From positions 1 through 64,000 of the forward strand of contig CALUVB010000012.1 in assembly GCA_944324115.1 (NCBI GenBank): 64,000 nucleotides of DNA. The letters are read 5' to 3'. Origin of the DNA: an uncultured Elusimicrobiales bacterium. GTDB lineage: Bacteria > Elusimicrobiota > Elusimicrobia > Elusimicrobiales > Elusimicrobiaceae. Shown piece after piece: positions 34,506 to 44,182 of this stretch (position 1 is its first letter; the number at the start of each line of letters is the position of its first letter). Below the pieces are notes generated by a model. The model saw only the letters and a program-made list of their open reading frames with translations, was not told the DNA's origin and searched no databases. Position numbers and translations under genes: made by a program.

Positions 34506-36270
34506 GTTTAAGCCTCCGGTAACGTTCTATATGAATAGCCAACAGCTGTATATCAGCCGGCGTAACGCCGGGAATACGTGCGGCTTGGCCCAAAGTGCGC
34601 GGGCGGACTGTTTTGAGTTTTTGGCTGCTTTCTATCAAAATACCTTTTACTGCAGACGGATCAAAGCCTTCCGGAATAACAATATTTTCCGCTTGGGCCA
34701 GCTTTTCGGCGTCTTTGCGGTTGCGCTCATAATAACCGGCATATTTTTGAAACACATCTACATGAAAACGTACTTTTTGTGCAGTCCAAGGATACATATC
34801 CGTTTCATCTATCACATGGCGCGGATCGGCTTTAAGCAATTCCACCTGCCGTTGATATTTTTCAAATGCGTGTTTATATTTCAAATCCAGCGTACCCAAC
34901 GCAAACCCATGCGGACACAAACGCAAGTCCGCGTTGTCATTACGCAGCAAAATGCGGTATTCCGCACGGGAAGTAAACATGCGGTAGGGCTCATTAACGC
35001 CTTTGGTCACCAAATCATCAATCAAAACGCCGATATAAGCTTCATCTCTGCGCAATACAAAAGGCTCCTGCCCGCGTGTTTTTCGGGCCGCATTGACCCC
35101 GGCTACAAATCCTTGTCCGCCGGCTTCTTCATAGCCGGTGGTTCCGTTTACCTGTCCCGCACAGAAAAGCCCTGCCACGATTTTACTTTCCAAGGAAGGA
35201 TACAAATCCATCGGATCGGAAAAATCATATTCTATGGCATATCCGGGGCGGGTAATAGAAGCATTTTCCAATCCCGGCACAGATTTGAGCAAAGCCCGCT
35301 GCACTTCTTCGGGCATACTGGTGGAAAAACCTTGTATATAAAATTCTTCCGTATTATTTCCTTCCGGCTCTAAAAAGAGCGGATGTGTTTTCATGTCAGG
35401 AAATTTTTTGGTTTTGTCTTCCACGGAAGGACAATAGCGCGGCCCCAGGGCATGTATTTTGCCGCTGTACATGGCGGAACGGTTTAAATTCTGGCGCAAA
35501 ATTTTATCTGTTTCTTCCGTAGTGCGTGTAATATAGCAACTTAAAAAACGACGCTTAGACTGTTGCAGCGCATCAGTAAAATGAGAAATGGGCTGCAGCG
35601 GATTATCCGACGGCTGAAGGCGGAACTTGGAAAAGTCAATTCCACGCGCATTGACGCGCATCGGCGTACCGGTCTTAAAACGGATAATATGCAGACCCAA
35701 TGCTTTTAATGATTTGGAAAGTTCATTACTGGGCATATCATTATACCGCCCGCCCGGGAACACTTCCTCTCCTATATGAATCGTACCCGCCAAAAAGGTC
35801 CCCGCCGTTAGCACCACGGTTTTCGCGCGGTACAACGTATGGCGCAAAGTCACCACGCCCGTCACCGCTCCGTCTGAAGTGGTAATTTGAGCGGCCTCAT
35901 CTTGCATAATATCCAAGTTTGGCTGGCGCTCCAATGTGTGTTTAAAATTGAATTGATAGGTTTTTTTGTCGCATTGTACGCGCGGTGAATGAACGGCCGG
36001 CCCCTTGCCGGTATTGAGCATATGGTAATGCACGGCGGCGCTGTCGGTTACTAGGCCCATGGCTCCGCCCAAGGCGTCTATTTCCCGCACGATTTGCCCT
36101 TTGGCAATACCACCGATAGAAGGATTGCAGGACATTTGGGCAATCGTGTCCAAGCTTTGGCTCAAGAGCAATGTATGCGCCCCGGTTTTGGCGGCAGCCA
36201 AGGCCGCTTCACACCCGGCGTGTCCACCGCCTATTACCAACACGTCATATTCATTTGGATACTGATACAT
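34486..36270 (-). CDS. mnmG: tRNA U34 modification enzyme MnmG
   Basis: This 594-residue FAD enzyme works with MnmE to install carboxymethylaminomethyl at U34 of certain tRNAs. It has the FAD loop VIGGGHAGCEAALAAA, SCNPSIGGIAKGQIVREIDALGG, GTFLAGTIHIGE and CAGQVNGTTGYEEAGGQG. I chose the ATG at 36270, where GGGAAAG lies at a fair distance upstream; the frame opens at 36291. It lies just after mnmE, so both halves of the pathway are cotranscribed. Confidence 0.97.
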   Translation of the reverse strand: MYQYPNEYDVLVIGGGHAGCEAALAAAKTGAHTLLLSQSLDTIAQMSCNPSIGGIAKGQIVREIDALGGAMGLVTDSAAVHYHMLNTGKGPAVHSPRVQCDKKTYQFNFKHTLERQPNLDIMQDEAAQITTSDGAVTGVVTLRHTLYRAKTVVLTAGTFLAGTIHIGEEVFPGGRYNDMPSNELSKSLKALGLHIIRFKTGTPMRVNARGIDFSKFRLQPSDNPLQPISHFTDALQQSKRRFLSCYITRTTEETDKILRQNLNRSAMYSGKIHALGPRYCPSVEDKTKKFPDMKTHPLFLEPEGNNTEEFYIQGFSTSMPEEVQRALLKSVPGLENASITRPGYAIEYDFSDPMDLYPSLESKIVAGLFCAGQVNGTTGYEEAGGQGFVAGVNAARKTRGQEPFVLRRDEAYIGVLIDDLVTKGVNEPYRMFTSRAEYRILLRNDNADLRLCPHGFALGTLDLKYKHAFEKYQRQVELLKADPRHVIDETDMYPWTAQKVRFHVDVFQKYAGYYERNRKDAEKLAQAENIVIPEGFDPSAVKGILIESSQKLKTVRPRTLGQAARIPGVTPADIQLLAIHIERYRRLKHAQQHV

Positions 36271-36275
36271 TGGAT

Positions 36276-37634
36276 TTACTTTCCCATACAAAATTTAGAA
36301 AAAATAATACCCAGCACGTCATCGGGAGTTACTTCCCCGGCCAACTCCTTTAGCGCCTTCAAAGCGCCGCGTATATGCTCGGCACACAGTTCCAAGCCGG
36401 AGGCGCTCTGCAGCCGCACGCAGGCAGACTCCACTTCTGTCTGCGCATCTAAAACAGCTTGATATTGGCGCAAATTGGAAATCATGACTCCGTCTTGGGC
36501 GCTCATTTGCGGAGCAGACACAAACGATAAAATTTGTTTCTTTAGCTCCGCCAAGCCCTCTCCGTTTTTACAAGACACACACACACAATACTGGGCCCGG
36601 CCTTCTAACCCGCAACGGCCTTGCGGAGCACAGTCGGTTTTATTCAACACCAGCACCACCGGTTTATTGGTTTTTTGTACATCTTCCCAAAGAGCTTCCT
36701 CCTGCGGGGTAAGCTCACGGGTTAAATCCGCCACAAAAAGCACCAGGTCTGCCTTTTCAATGGCGCGCAAACTGCGCTTCATGCCTTCTTGTTCTGCCGG
36801 ATCCAGGGCATGTTCGCGGATACCGGCCGTATCCGTTAAAATAATTTTTTGCCCCTCTAAATCCAAGGTTTCTTCCACCGTATCACGCGTAGTGCCGCTT
36901 TGGTCGGAAACAATGGCGCGGTCAAACCCGACTAATGCATTAAGCAGGCTGGACTTGCCGCAATTGGGCGCGCCGACAATGGCTGCTTTGAGACCTTCTT
37001 TAATCAGTCTCCCCACGGAAAATGTATCCGCCAAACGGGCTAATACTTCAGCTTGGGCCAGCCATTGGCTGCGTGTTTGCTGCGTATCTAACGGAGGCAT
37101 TTCTTCATCTACGTCATCTAAACGGGCCTCCAGCTGGGCCAAAGACTCCGCCAACGCATTTTTGACGCCGCTTAATTTCTCGCTCAAACGCCCGTCTAAT
37201 GAAGATAAAGCCAAATCATGGGCTGCTTTATTTCCGGCAGAAATCAAATCACACAATCCCTGCGCTTCCAGCAAATCCATTTTGCCATTTAAAAATGCCC
37301 GGTAAGAAAATTCCCCCCGCTTGGCCGGTTCCGCTCCGGCCGCGCATAAAATTTCCAGCAAACGCCCGCGGATGTAGGCAGATCCGTGCAAAGCAAACTC
37401 TACCACGTCTTCCCCGGTAAAACTGCGCGGTGCAGGAAAATAGGTAACCAAAGCCGTATCTAATACTGTTTGCCCGTCATACACGCGGCAAAACACCTGT
37501 TCACGCGGCGGAAAAGCTTTATCCGCAGCGGTTACCTTGTGTAACAGGGCCAAACTGTCCAGCCCACTCACTCGGATAAGAGAGACGGCGCTCTGCCCCG
37601 GCGCGGTAGCCGGAGCGCAAATGGTGGTAGTCAT
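36276..37634 (-). CDS. mnmE: tRNA modification GTPase MnmE
   Basis: This 452-residue GTPase is the partner of MnmG. It has the N-terminal folate-binding domain (TICAPATAPGQSAVSLIRVSG), a central G domain with GAPNCGKSSLLN, DTAGIR and NKTD, and the C-terminal FCMGK, a variant of the conserved C-[I/L/V]-GK end. Length is normal. It is the first gene of the long minus-strand run to murG. Confidence 0.97.
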   Translation of the reverse strand: MTTTICAPATAPGQSAVSLIRVSGLDSLALLHKVTAADKAFPPREQVFCRVYDGQTVLDTALVTYFPAPRSFTGEDVVEFALHGSAYIRGRLLEILCAAGAEPAKRGEFSYRAFLNGKMDLLEAQGLCDLISAGNKAAHDLALSSLDGRLSEKLSGVKNALAESLAQLEARLDDVDEEMPPLDTQQTRSQWLAQAEVLARLADTFSVGRLIKEGLKAAIVGAPNCGKSSLLNALVGFDRAIVSDQSGTTRDTVEETLDLEGQKIILTDTAGIREHALDPAEQEGMKRSLRAIEKADLVLFVADLTRELTPQEEALWEDVQKTNKPVVLVLNKTDCAPQGRCGLEGRAQYCVCVSCKNGEGLAELKKQILSFVSAPQMSAQDGVMISNLRQYQAVLDAQTEVESACVRLQSASGLELCAEHIRGALKALKELAGEVTPDDVLGIIFSKFCMGK

Positions 37635-38079
37635 AGTTATATTTTATAATTTTTACTGGATTTTTGGGGGGTCTTTCCGTACGCACGCGATAAATGTCAT
37701 TCAGAAGAACACGCCCCTCCGACACGCTGCTGGCTCTGCAGACTAAGAAACTCTTTTTGGACTGAACTCCTTTTTGCCAAGCGGAATTCATACCCAAAGG
37801 CTGTTTATATGTATAAAACAAGCCGCCTCAAGCAGCTTTAAACTCTCATCTGTTCCCAAACCTTTGATGACGTACAGCGGCTGCTGAAATGCTGAAGCGG
37901 TTGGCATGGCTATTTATACCTAAGAATTTGACGATGCCAAGCCGCTTCGCCATAACAGGAAACACCTAATCCCCCTCAAAAATGCCAACCGGCGCCCAAT
38001 CGTTTTTATTGAGAAAAGAAAAAGCTTTTTAAGCCAAATCTCACAGACATATTCCCGATTTTTCCGTTTGTTTTTAACA
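37635..38079. other. Non-coding stretch upstream of mnmE
   Basis: About 440 nt with no supported gene. A minus-strand frame (37519-37821) mostly overlaps the mnmE start. The short match ACGGAAAGACCCC resembles a 23S rRNA segment but nothing around it does. It presumably holds the mnmE promoter. Confidence 0.4.
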
Positions 38080-38105
38080 TAAAAAGGCCCGCTTGAAAGC
38101 GGGCA
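38080..38105 (-). terminator. Terminator after hydrolase-like gene
   Basis: GCCCGCTT-GA-AAGCGGGC (38087-38104), with five Ts following on the minus strand. Confidence 0.85.
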
Positions 38106-38128
38106 TAACTACACAAAATAAGAAACGG

Positions 38129-39127
38129 TTAATTTTCTTTAGGAAGTGTAGGAACAAACTGTTTACCGTCGTTAGCCTTAAAAAATGCAGCCGCGTCAGA
38201 CCACGCCGGTTCGGCGCCTTTGCCATAATACAAATGCGTTTGCACCGCAGCCCCGCTGCGACGCAGCAACGTAGCCACATTATTCCAACGCTGGGTCAAA
38301 GAAATGCCAAAAATATCTAAAGCTTCCGTAGCTTCTTCTTTGCCCAAAAAACTGTCCGAAGCTAAACTAAAGTTCGGGTCCCGGCCTCCCACATAATAAA
38401 ATTGCGGAGTCTTTTTCCAATTTTTCAAGTCAAATTTTTCTCCGCTCCATGCTTTAATATCTGCAACACCTAACGGATAATATAAATTTTGTCCGTTCCA
38501 ATGCTCCAAAGGAAGCGGCACCAAGCCGTCTGTCCCTCCGCAGACGGCGGCCTGCACAGCCTGCGGGTGCAGGAAAGTAAAACGCGTGCAGAAATCTCCC
38601 GACGGACCAAACCCATTTAACCAAATTTTTTTATAAGTTTTTATTCCCTCTTTTTTCAAGCGTTCTCGGGCATCTTTAAGCATGGCCAAAAACTGCAAAT
38701 CCGGGCGTTTTAAGGAGCCTTCTTTTATGTGCATAATCTCACGGTCTAAGCCGCCGGGGCGCAGCGCGGGGGCAGAAGGAACCCGTGTAAAAACAGGCAT
38801 AATAACAGGAGTTTGCAAACTTTCCAAAAGCGGATACGCCTGCAAAAAGCCCAACGCGCCGGCTGTTTGGTCGGCACGGCCCCCGCTAAGCTTAAACAAA
38901 GCGGGATCTGCTTCCGCCAGAAGAAAATACTTTTTATCTCGTTCCAAACCGCGCGGCACGGCCAAAAAATATCCGTTAGAAAAGCCCTTCTCTGGGTTGG
39001 GGCCAACATATTGCAGCCACAATTTATCAGTATATAATTCCCCGGTGCGGCTTTGGGCCCCAAGCAGGCCGGGCAAAAAGCAACATATTAAAAACAAAAG
39101 CAAACTTTTTTTAATCATTCTTTTCAT
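38129..39127 (-). CDS. Secreted alpha/beta-hydrolase-like protein
   Basis: This 332-residue protein has a signal peptide (SLLLFLICCFLPGLLGAQ, cleavage after about residue 25). The fold pattern resembles extracellular esterases or PHB-depolymerase-like alpha/beta hydrolases: a strand-turn KIWLNGFGPSGDFCTRFTF at the place of the nucleophile elbow, then FYYVGGRDPNF, a usual acid-residue region. The elbow reads GPSGD, not a full G-X-S-X-G, so activity is uncertain. TGC-TACAAT (39137-39145) ends 9 nt before the ATG and no ribosome binding site is visible. Substrate unknown. Confidence 0.6.
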   Translation of the reverse strand: MKRMIKKSLLLFLICCFLPGLLGAQSRTGELYTDKLWLQYVGPNPEKGFSNGYFLAVPRGLERDKKYFLLAEADPALFKLSGGRADQTAGALGFLQAYPLLESLQTPVIMPVFTRVPSAPALRPGGLDREIMHIKEGSLKRPDLQFLAMLKDARERLKKEGIKTYKKIWLNGFGPSGDFCTRFTFLHPQAVQAAVCGGTDGLVPLPLEHWNGQNLYYPLGVADIKAWSGEKFDLKNWKKTPQFYYVGGRDPNFSLASDSFLGKEEATEALDIFGISLTQRWNNVATLLRRSGAAVQTHLYYGKGAEPAWSDAAAFFKANDGKQFVPTLPKEN

Positions 39128-39136
39128 ACAAGAAGT

Positions 39137-39145
39137 ATTGTAGCA
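39137..39145 (-). promoter_or_regulatory. Extended -10 of hydrolase-like gene
   Basis: TGC-TACAAT on the minus strand, 9 nt before the start codon; leaves room for a leader of only a few nt. Confidence 0.55.
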
Positions 39146-39457
39146 TAAATTTCCCCCTCATCTATTGCGACAAAGAGTAATTTTTATTCATCTTGCTTTT
39201 CAAAAAAGGCTTTTCCCGGCCGTTTTGGTTTTCCGTCACCAAATCAAGCTTCCAAAACGCCTGCGATAGTTCTCTTAAAACACGATATGACAGGTGCAAT
39301 TATAGTTTGCATGTGCTGTTTTATATCTCTTTATCCAGCTCAAGAAACTGCTGTTGCTAAATTGTCTGCCGCCACAGGTGATTTGTTATAGAAAAAGATT
39401 TTTGTCTTGTATAAGGCTTTCCCTTTTCAGGCTTAGCCCGGGGGCCTCACAACATAG
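39146..39457. other. Non-coding stretch between hydrolase-like gene and jag
   Basis: About 310 nt with no ORF of note and no recognised RNA or repeat. Confidence 0.4.
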
Positions 39458-39486
39458 AAAAATCCCCGCTTCGCAGCGGGGATTTT
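39458..39486 (-). terminator. Terminator after jag
   Basis: AATCCCCGCT-TCGC-AGCGGGGATT (39461-39484), bidirectional, with Ts on the minus side. Confidence 0.85.
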
Positions 39487-39504
39487 GACTAAAACCGACA
39501 AGGC

Positions 39505-40806
39505 TTATTTTTCCTCTTTTGTTTGTGGGTCCGCCGCTTGCGCCTGCTCAAACAAAGGACCGCATGCGCAATTATTATCCTGTTCGGCAGCTGCGGGTTC
39601 CTCCGGGCTCGCCGCAGCAGGAGCCGCAGGCTCGTGGGTTACGGAAGACGTCGTTTCGCAAACGCACTGCGTTTGAGCCGTTTGTTCTTCAACCGGCGCA
39701 GCTGTTTCCTGTCCGGCTGCTGTTGTCTCTGCAGCGGCAGGCACTTCACACACTTCAGCAGACGTGGCCGGCTGCGGGGCCGGTGCCGTTTCCGAGGCTG
39801 GGCAGACAGCCGTCAAATCCGGTTGCACAGCCGCCGGATCATGAACTGGCGCGGAAAGCTCCTGCTGAACGGATTCTGAAGCGGTAACAAGCATTTCTGT
39901 TTTCTGCACAGGCTGGTCGGCTGGGCGAGGGCGCAAGGTAACTTTACGCCATTGGCCTTCCCCTTCCGAAACAGTAATGACAAACTCATTGTTTTCCGCT
40001 GCACGGTGTATGTAGCGGCGCAGCTGCGCGCTCATCGGGCGGAAGCGGTAAACGCTATAGCCATTTTTAATTTGATTGATACCGTATTCCAAATCCGCAT
40101 TGATTTTATCTTCCGCTTTGCGCCAGTAATTCTGCGTATCGGCGATGACGGAAATCGGTTTATCAAAATGACGGCTCAAGCTCAGCGTGGCTAAATATTG
40201 TAAAGATTCCAACGTTTTTCCTTCTTTGCCAATCACAATGGCGGGGTGATCACAGTCAAAAGTCAACAGAATACGATTTTGTTTTTCGTCCCACCAAACA
40301 TTTAGATTTTCCACTTTTACACCCATATGTTCCAACACGTTAGCCACATACTCTTTAGCTTCTTGCATGGGGGCTTTCAAAAAGTCGGGAATTACCGCAT
40401 GCTGTATTTGTTCATTAGGCAACAGCTGCTGCTCATTCTCTTTAGGGGCTTTGTCTGCTATGCTGTGGCGTACTCCATAAGAGCGGCGCCCTCCGCGTTT
40501 AATTTCGCGCACGCCGCTATCTTCCCCTTTGCGGGAGCGGGCAGAACGCCCTCCACGGCCGCGCCCGGAAGAAGATCGTTTCTTTTTAGGCACGTCCATA
40601 TAAATTTGCGCGTCTAAATTATCAGACACCCAACGTTTCTGGCGCAATTCCACCACAGCGGGCCGCGCGCCGATACCCAAAAAACCTTTACGCGGGCTTT
40701 CCAATACAGTTACTTCCACCTGGTCACGGCGCAGGCCCAATTTCTTTAGTCCTTTTTCTATGGCCAAAGATACTTCTTTATCTTCTACTTTAATTTTGTG
40801 CGGCAT
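39505..40806 (-). CDS. jag: Jag/KhpB RNA-binding protein with long Ala/Glu/Cys tail
   Basis: This 433-residue protein has an N-terminal Jag_N domain (1-50, VSLAIEKGLKKLGLRRDQVE, FLGIGARPA), a basic Arg/Gly/Ser-rich linker (75-110, RGRGGRSARSRKG), a KH domain (VVIGKEGKTLESLQYLATL) and an R3H domain (YRFRPMSAQLRRYIHRAAEN). KhpB acts with KhpA on RNA and in cell elongation in other bacteria. The last 140 residues (from about 295) are low-complexity Ala/Glu/Pro/Thr with eight or so cysteines, including CVCE and CACG, which is unusual. It follows yidC by 12 nt, the normal context. Confidence 0.93.
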   Translation of the reverse strand: MPHKIKVEDKEVSLAIEKGLKKLGLRRDQVEVTVLESPRKGFLGIGARPAVVELRQKRWVSDNLDAQIYMDVPKKKRSSSGRGRGGRSARSRKGEDSGVREIKRGGRRSYGVRHSIADKAPKENEQQLLPNEQIQHAVIPDFLKAPMQEAKEYVANVLEHMGVKVENLNVWWDEKQNRILLTFDCDHPAIVIGKEGKTLESLQYLATLSLSRHFDKPISVIADTQNYWRKAEDKINADLEYGINQIKNGYSVYRFRPMSAQLRRYIHRAAENNEFVITVSEGEGQWRKVTLRPRPADQPVQKTEMLVTASESVQQELSAPVHDPAAVQPDLTAVCPASETAPAPQPATSAEVCEVPAAAETTAAGQETAAPVEEQTAQTQCVCETTSSVTHEPAAPAAASPEEPAAAEQDNNCACGPLFEQAQAADPQTKEEK

Positions 40807-40818
40807 AAAATAAACTCC

Positions 40819-42405
40819 TTACTTATTCGCTTGAGCGATTTTTTTATTGGCTATGGTCTGGACCCCAAAGGTAATCAAACTGTTTGTCAACCAATATAAT
40901 ACCAAGCCAGACGGAAAATTCATAAACAACAGGGTAAAAATGATGGGCATGTATTTAAACATGGCGGCCTGAGTCGGGTCCATACCGGCAGGAATTGCGG
41001 ACCGCTGCTGAAAAAACATCACCCCACCCATTAAAATGGGCAAGATATAATACGGATCTTTAGATGACAAATCCGTAATCCACCACACAAACCCGGCTCC
41101 GTGCAAAGACCACGATGTGCGCAAAGCATTAAACAGCGCCAGGAAAATAGGCAGCTGGATTAACAAAGGCAAACAACCGGAAAACGGATTAATTTTATAC
41201 TTTTGATACAAGCCCACCATTTCGCGGTTAAGAGCTTCGTTATCGTTTTTATACTTCTCCTGCAAGCGCTTCATCTCCGGCTGTATTTTTTTCATTTGCG
41301 CGCTGGATTTAAGCGACATCAGCGTAAATTTAAACAATATCAACTGCAACAAGACTGTCAGCATGATAATGGCTACGCCGTAATTGCCTGTCCAACTGTA
41401 AAACAATTCCAGCACATTGCGGGCCAAACGCCCCAATGCCCCAAAGAAACCAAATTCTATGCTGCGGCCCAGATGATAGGGCAGTTTTTCAAAAGCCTGA
41501 TAATCTTTCGGCCCAAAATAAAAATCGGATTTCATTTCCAGGGAAGAATTGGCGGCTACTGTCTGGGTAGGCACATTGATTAACAGTTGCGGACCAGTCA
41601 CTTGAGTTTGCCCAAACAACCCCCACATGCGTTTACGGGTAGTGACGGGCTGTTTGTCGGTTTTTAAGGTGCCGGCAGTCCAATTCTGAGGAATAAGCAC
41701 ACTCAAGAAGTACCGGTTTTGTACCCCGGCCCATATCCAGTCTTTGCCGGAAGCAGGGGAATCTTCCGTTTTGGTAAATTTAACCAAAGTCGGATTTTTC
41801 TTGCCGGCTTCTTGGGTTAAATAAACCGCCTTGGATTCGCGCTCATTATCGGACATCTCGCTCTTGGTAGTAGCCAAGCCGGGGCCGAAATTAAAGGCAA
41901 AAGAAGGCAACGTTACTTCCGAGCCGGTTTTATTATTAAAAGTAATCGTCAGATTATTAATCCCGTTTTCATTAAAACGGTAGGTCTTGAGCATTTCCAC
42001 CCCGGCAGCCAAATCCGCAGAAAACGTAATGGAATCCTGCGTACGCTGGCTTTCCGCAAAATCCAGCTGCGGCAAAGTGGCAAAATATCCTTCTCCTTGA
42101 TATGGGGTCAAGTCCAAATCCCCCAGCACATCATCAAAAAGAAAGGTTTTTATTCCCGCACCTTTGGAAGTAAACGTAATTTTCGCGGTGGGAGATTGGA
42201 AGGTAATCAGCTCTTCCGGCTGGGAAGAAGCGGCTACTTTAGAAAGCACCGCAGGAGCAGCCTGCTCCAGCTCCGCCTGGGCGGCGGCCAACTGTTGCTC
42301 CGCGGCTTTTTGTTCCCGCTGCATACGAGGAATAGTTACAAATTGATTATATCCCGTAACCAGCAGCAGAAAAAACAAAGCCGCAAGTAAAAAATTTCTG
42401 TTCAT
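40819..42405 (-). CDS. yidC: Membrane protein insertase YidC
   Basis: This 528-residue insertase has the Gram-negative form: an N-terminal membrane segment (FLLAALFFLLLVTGYNQF), a large periplasmic domain (about 60-320) and the conserved membrane core (NYGVAIIMLTVLLQLILFKFTLMS; NPFSGCLPLLIQLPIFLALFNALR). It inserts and folds inner-membrane proteins with or without Sec. The periplasmic domain supports a two-membrane cell. It lies between yidD and jag. Confidence 0.97.
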   Translation of the reverse strand: MNRNFLLAALFFLLLVTGYNQFVTIPRMQREQKAAEQQLAAAQAELEQAAPAVLSKVAASSQPEELITFQSPTAKITFTSKGAGIKTFLFDDVLGDLDLTPYQGEGYFATLPQLDFAESQRTQDSITFSADLAAGVEMLKTYRFNENGINNLTITFNNKTGSEVTLPSFAFNFGPGLATTKSEMSDNERESKAVYLTQEAGKKNPTLVKFTKTEDSPASGKDWIWAGVQNRYFLSVLIPQNWTAGTLKTDKQPVTTRKRMWGLFGQTQVTGPQLLINVPTQTVAANSSLEMKSDFYFGPKDYQAFEKLPYHLGRSIEFGFFGALGRLARNVLELFYSWTGNYGVAIIMLTVLLQLILFKFTLMSLKSSAQMKKIQPEMKRLQEKYKNDNEALNREMVGLYQKYKINPFSGCLPLLIQLPIFLALFNALRTSWSLHGAGFVWWITDLSSKDPYYILPILMGGVMFFQQRSAIPAGMDPTQAAMFKYMPIIFTLLFMNFPSGLVLYWLTNSLITFGVQTIANKKIAQANK

Positions 42406-42479
42406 AGAATCCTCTGAAAATAAGCCGTTTGTACAGCGGACTTCATTTCAGCGGGCTTTCAGAACATGGAAAAGCGGCT

Positions 42480-42716
42480 TTAAGGTACCGGGTCATAACC
42501 ACCCGCATGAAAAGGATGGCATTTGCTTACACGCCATAGTGCAAGCCCCGTTCCCTTAAAAACCCCATATTTAGTAATCGCCTCTTTGGCATACTGACTG
42601 CAGGTAGGCGTAAAACGACACACCCCGCGCGGTCCTAAAAAAGGCCGCACCAGCAGCATAAAAGCGTTTAACAAAAAAAGCAGAATTTTTCTGCTACTCA
42701 GCGAAATTGTTTTCAT
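42480..42716 (-). CDS. yidD: Membrane protein insertion efficiency factor YidD
   Basis: This 78-residue protein contains the YidD signature [22 protein letters not shown] and [12 protein letters not shown]. YidD helps YidC-dependent insertion. The ATG at 42716 is chosen; GTG codons upstream extend the frame to 42725. It overlaps rnpA by about 23 nt, as is common. Confidence 0.95.
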   Translation of the reverse strand: MKTISLSSRKILLFLLNAFMLLVRPFLGPRGVCRFTPTCSQYAKEAITKYGVFKGTGLALWRVSKCHPFHAGGYDPVP

Positions 42717-43104
42717 CATCACCACAGAGTCCCTGCTCCGCAGACAAAGACGGCATCAAGCCTGCTTTGCGGCACAGGCCGAGCAGGGCATATTCCGCTG
42801 CATCGGCCGTGGCCAAACTGTCGCTGTTGCGGGGACTAAAAATATAATCAACCCCGCTTTGTAATCTTTTCCGGTTTAGTCTGAAAGCTTCGCGAAGAAG
42901 CCTCTTGACGCGGTTGCGCACCACCGCATTTCCTAGTTTTCTGGATACAACCAGCCCCACGCGCACATCTTCTTGTCCCAGGGGGGCTGGCTTCCACCAC
43001 AATACAAGGCCAAAACCCTGTATTTTATGGCCGCTTTGTATGATACTCTTAAAGTCATTTTTAAGATGTAAACGGCGGCTTCGGGGGAAGCCCTGGGCTG
43101 TCAT
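42694..43104 (-). CDS. rnpA: Ribonuclease P protein component
   Basis: This 136-residue protein has the RnpA pattern: [44 protein letters not shown] (the RNR motif) and an acidic C-terminal end. It aids the RNase P RNA in trimming tRNA 5' ends. It starts 4 nt after the rpmH stop. The RNA component was not found in this window. Confidence 0.95.
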   Translation of the reverse strand: MTAQGFPRSRRLHLKNDFKSIIQSGHKIQGFGLVLWWKPAPLGQEDVRVGLVVSRKLGNAVVRNRVKRLLREAFRLNRKRLQSGVDYIFSPRNSDSLATADAAEYALLGLCRKAGLMPSLSAEQGLCGDDENNFAE

Positions 43105-43108
43105 AAGA

Positions 43109-43246
43109 TTAGGCCTTAATTAATTCGTGGCGGCCTTTGGCTCTTCTGGCGCTGAGGACTCTGCGTCCGCCGGCGGTAGCCATGCGGGCACGAAATCCAA
43201 TATGTTTAGCTCTTTTAGCTTTATTCGGTCTGTATGTAGGCAGCAT
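43109..43246 (-). CDS. rpmH: 50S ribosomal protein L34
   Basis: This 45-residue protein ([18 protein letters not shown], then [17 protein letters not shown]) is a standard L34. I chose the ATG at 43246, which gives the normal length; the frame stays open upstream to 43354 without support. The rpmH-rnpA-yidD-yidC-jag order is conserved in bacteria. dnaA, often next to rpmH, is not here; recO lies divergent instead. Confidence 0.96.
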   Translation of the reverse strand: MLPTYRPNKAKRAKHIGFRARMATAGGRRVLSARRAKGRHELIKA

Positions 43247-43447
43247 GTGTTTCTTTATACGGGCGGAAAAATACAACTTTGTTTCAGGCCCGTACACTCC
43301 TGTTATTAAGTTAAATTCTCCTTCAATGCGCAGCTTTGTGCGCCAAAAGGACATATATATTATAACTTATCGCGGCGGCGCTGTCCAACGGGTTTTGGCG
43401 CGTATTGAGAACCAAGAATAATTCTTTCCCGAAAAAGCTTCCAAATA

Positions 43448-43456
43448 TGCTACATT
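43448..43456 (+). promoter_or_regulatory. Extended -10 of recO
   Basis: TGC-TACATT (43448-43456) ends 9 nt before the recO ATG; no Shine-Dalgarno sequence is present. Confidence 0.5.
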
Positions 43457-43465
43457 AAATAAAAT

Positions 43466-44182
43466 ATGATATTTACCGACCACGGCATCGTACTGTTCCG
43501 ACAAAATTTCCGCGAAGCAGACCGTTTAATTTCTCTTTATACGCTGCAACACGGGCGGATTAATTTGCGTTTGCCGGGCGTGTGCCGCCCCACCGCCAAA
43601 CTTAAAGCCCTCAGCGAACCGCTTTGCTGTGCTTGTTATCGCATTTATGTACGCAATGGAAGCGTAGTCGGTACGGTAACAGGAGGGAAAATAGAACACA
43701 TTTTCCCCCAAATCCGCCACGACCTCAAGCGCCAGGCATTGGCTCTTCATTTTTGTGAACTGATGATGCGTTTAACTCCCACCCATCAGCCCAGCCCGCA
43801 AAAATACCGGCTGCTGCTGCAAGCGCTGACAGAATTGGAATATACTCCCCCCTGCCCTGCATTCGCCCCGGCATTTACCTTGCGTTTGATGAATGCGGCC
43901 GGGTTTGGGCTGGACCATCCCGTATTACAAATTTCCGCCGACTTTTGGAAACGCATGCACGAGGATAATTTTTCTTCTTTAAATTTTACTTCAGCTGAGG
44001 ATTTGCTTTCTTTGGCCAAATGCACCAATGTATGCCAGCGTTTTCTAAACCGCTATTTGACGGCTCCGCTGCACACACAACAAAATTTCGGACTAAAAAA
44101 TATAGATTCTTTGCCACATCTCCACCTGGAACAAGAAAACTTTCCAATTTCTATACAGTTGGAAACGGCGCCGGCTCAATAA
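43466..44182 (+). CDS. recO: DNA repair protein RecO
   Basis: This 238-residue protein starts with the RecO OB-fold pattern (DHGIVLFRQNFREADRLISLYT, GRINLRLPGVCRPTAKL) and continues with the helical domain (LALHFCELMMRLTPTHQPSP). RecO loads RecA on SSB-coated DNA with RecR. Sequence conservation in RecO is low, but the N-terminal pattern and length are right. Confidence 0.9.
   Translation: MIFTDHGIVLFRQNFREADRLISLYTLQHGRINLRLPGVCRPTAKLKALSEPLCCACYRIYVRNGSVVGTVTGGKIEHIFPQIRHDLKRQALALHFCELMMRLTPTHQPSPQKYRLLLQALTELEYTPPCPAFAPAFTLRLMNAAGFGLDHPVLQISADFWKRMHEDNFSSLNFTSAEDLLSLAKCTNVCQRFLNRYLTAPLHTQQNFGLKNIDSLPHLHLEQENFPISIQLETAPAQ

Noticed and set aside
37670-37700. ACGGAAAGACCCC resembles a 23S rRNA segment
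   Set aside because: Only 13 nt match and nothing around it looks like rRNA; chance.
43247-43354. Longer version of rpmH starting at 43354
   Set aside because: L34 is normally 44-46 residues; the ATG at 43246 gives 45, and the extra part has no L34 similarity.
43355-43465. Replication origin near rpmH
   Set aside because: No dnaA gene and no cluster of DnaA boxes (TTATCCACA type) between rpmH and recO; a single TTATCCACG at 63609 is not enough.
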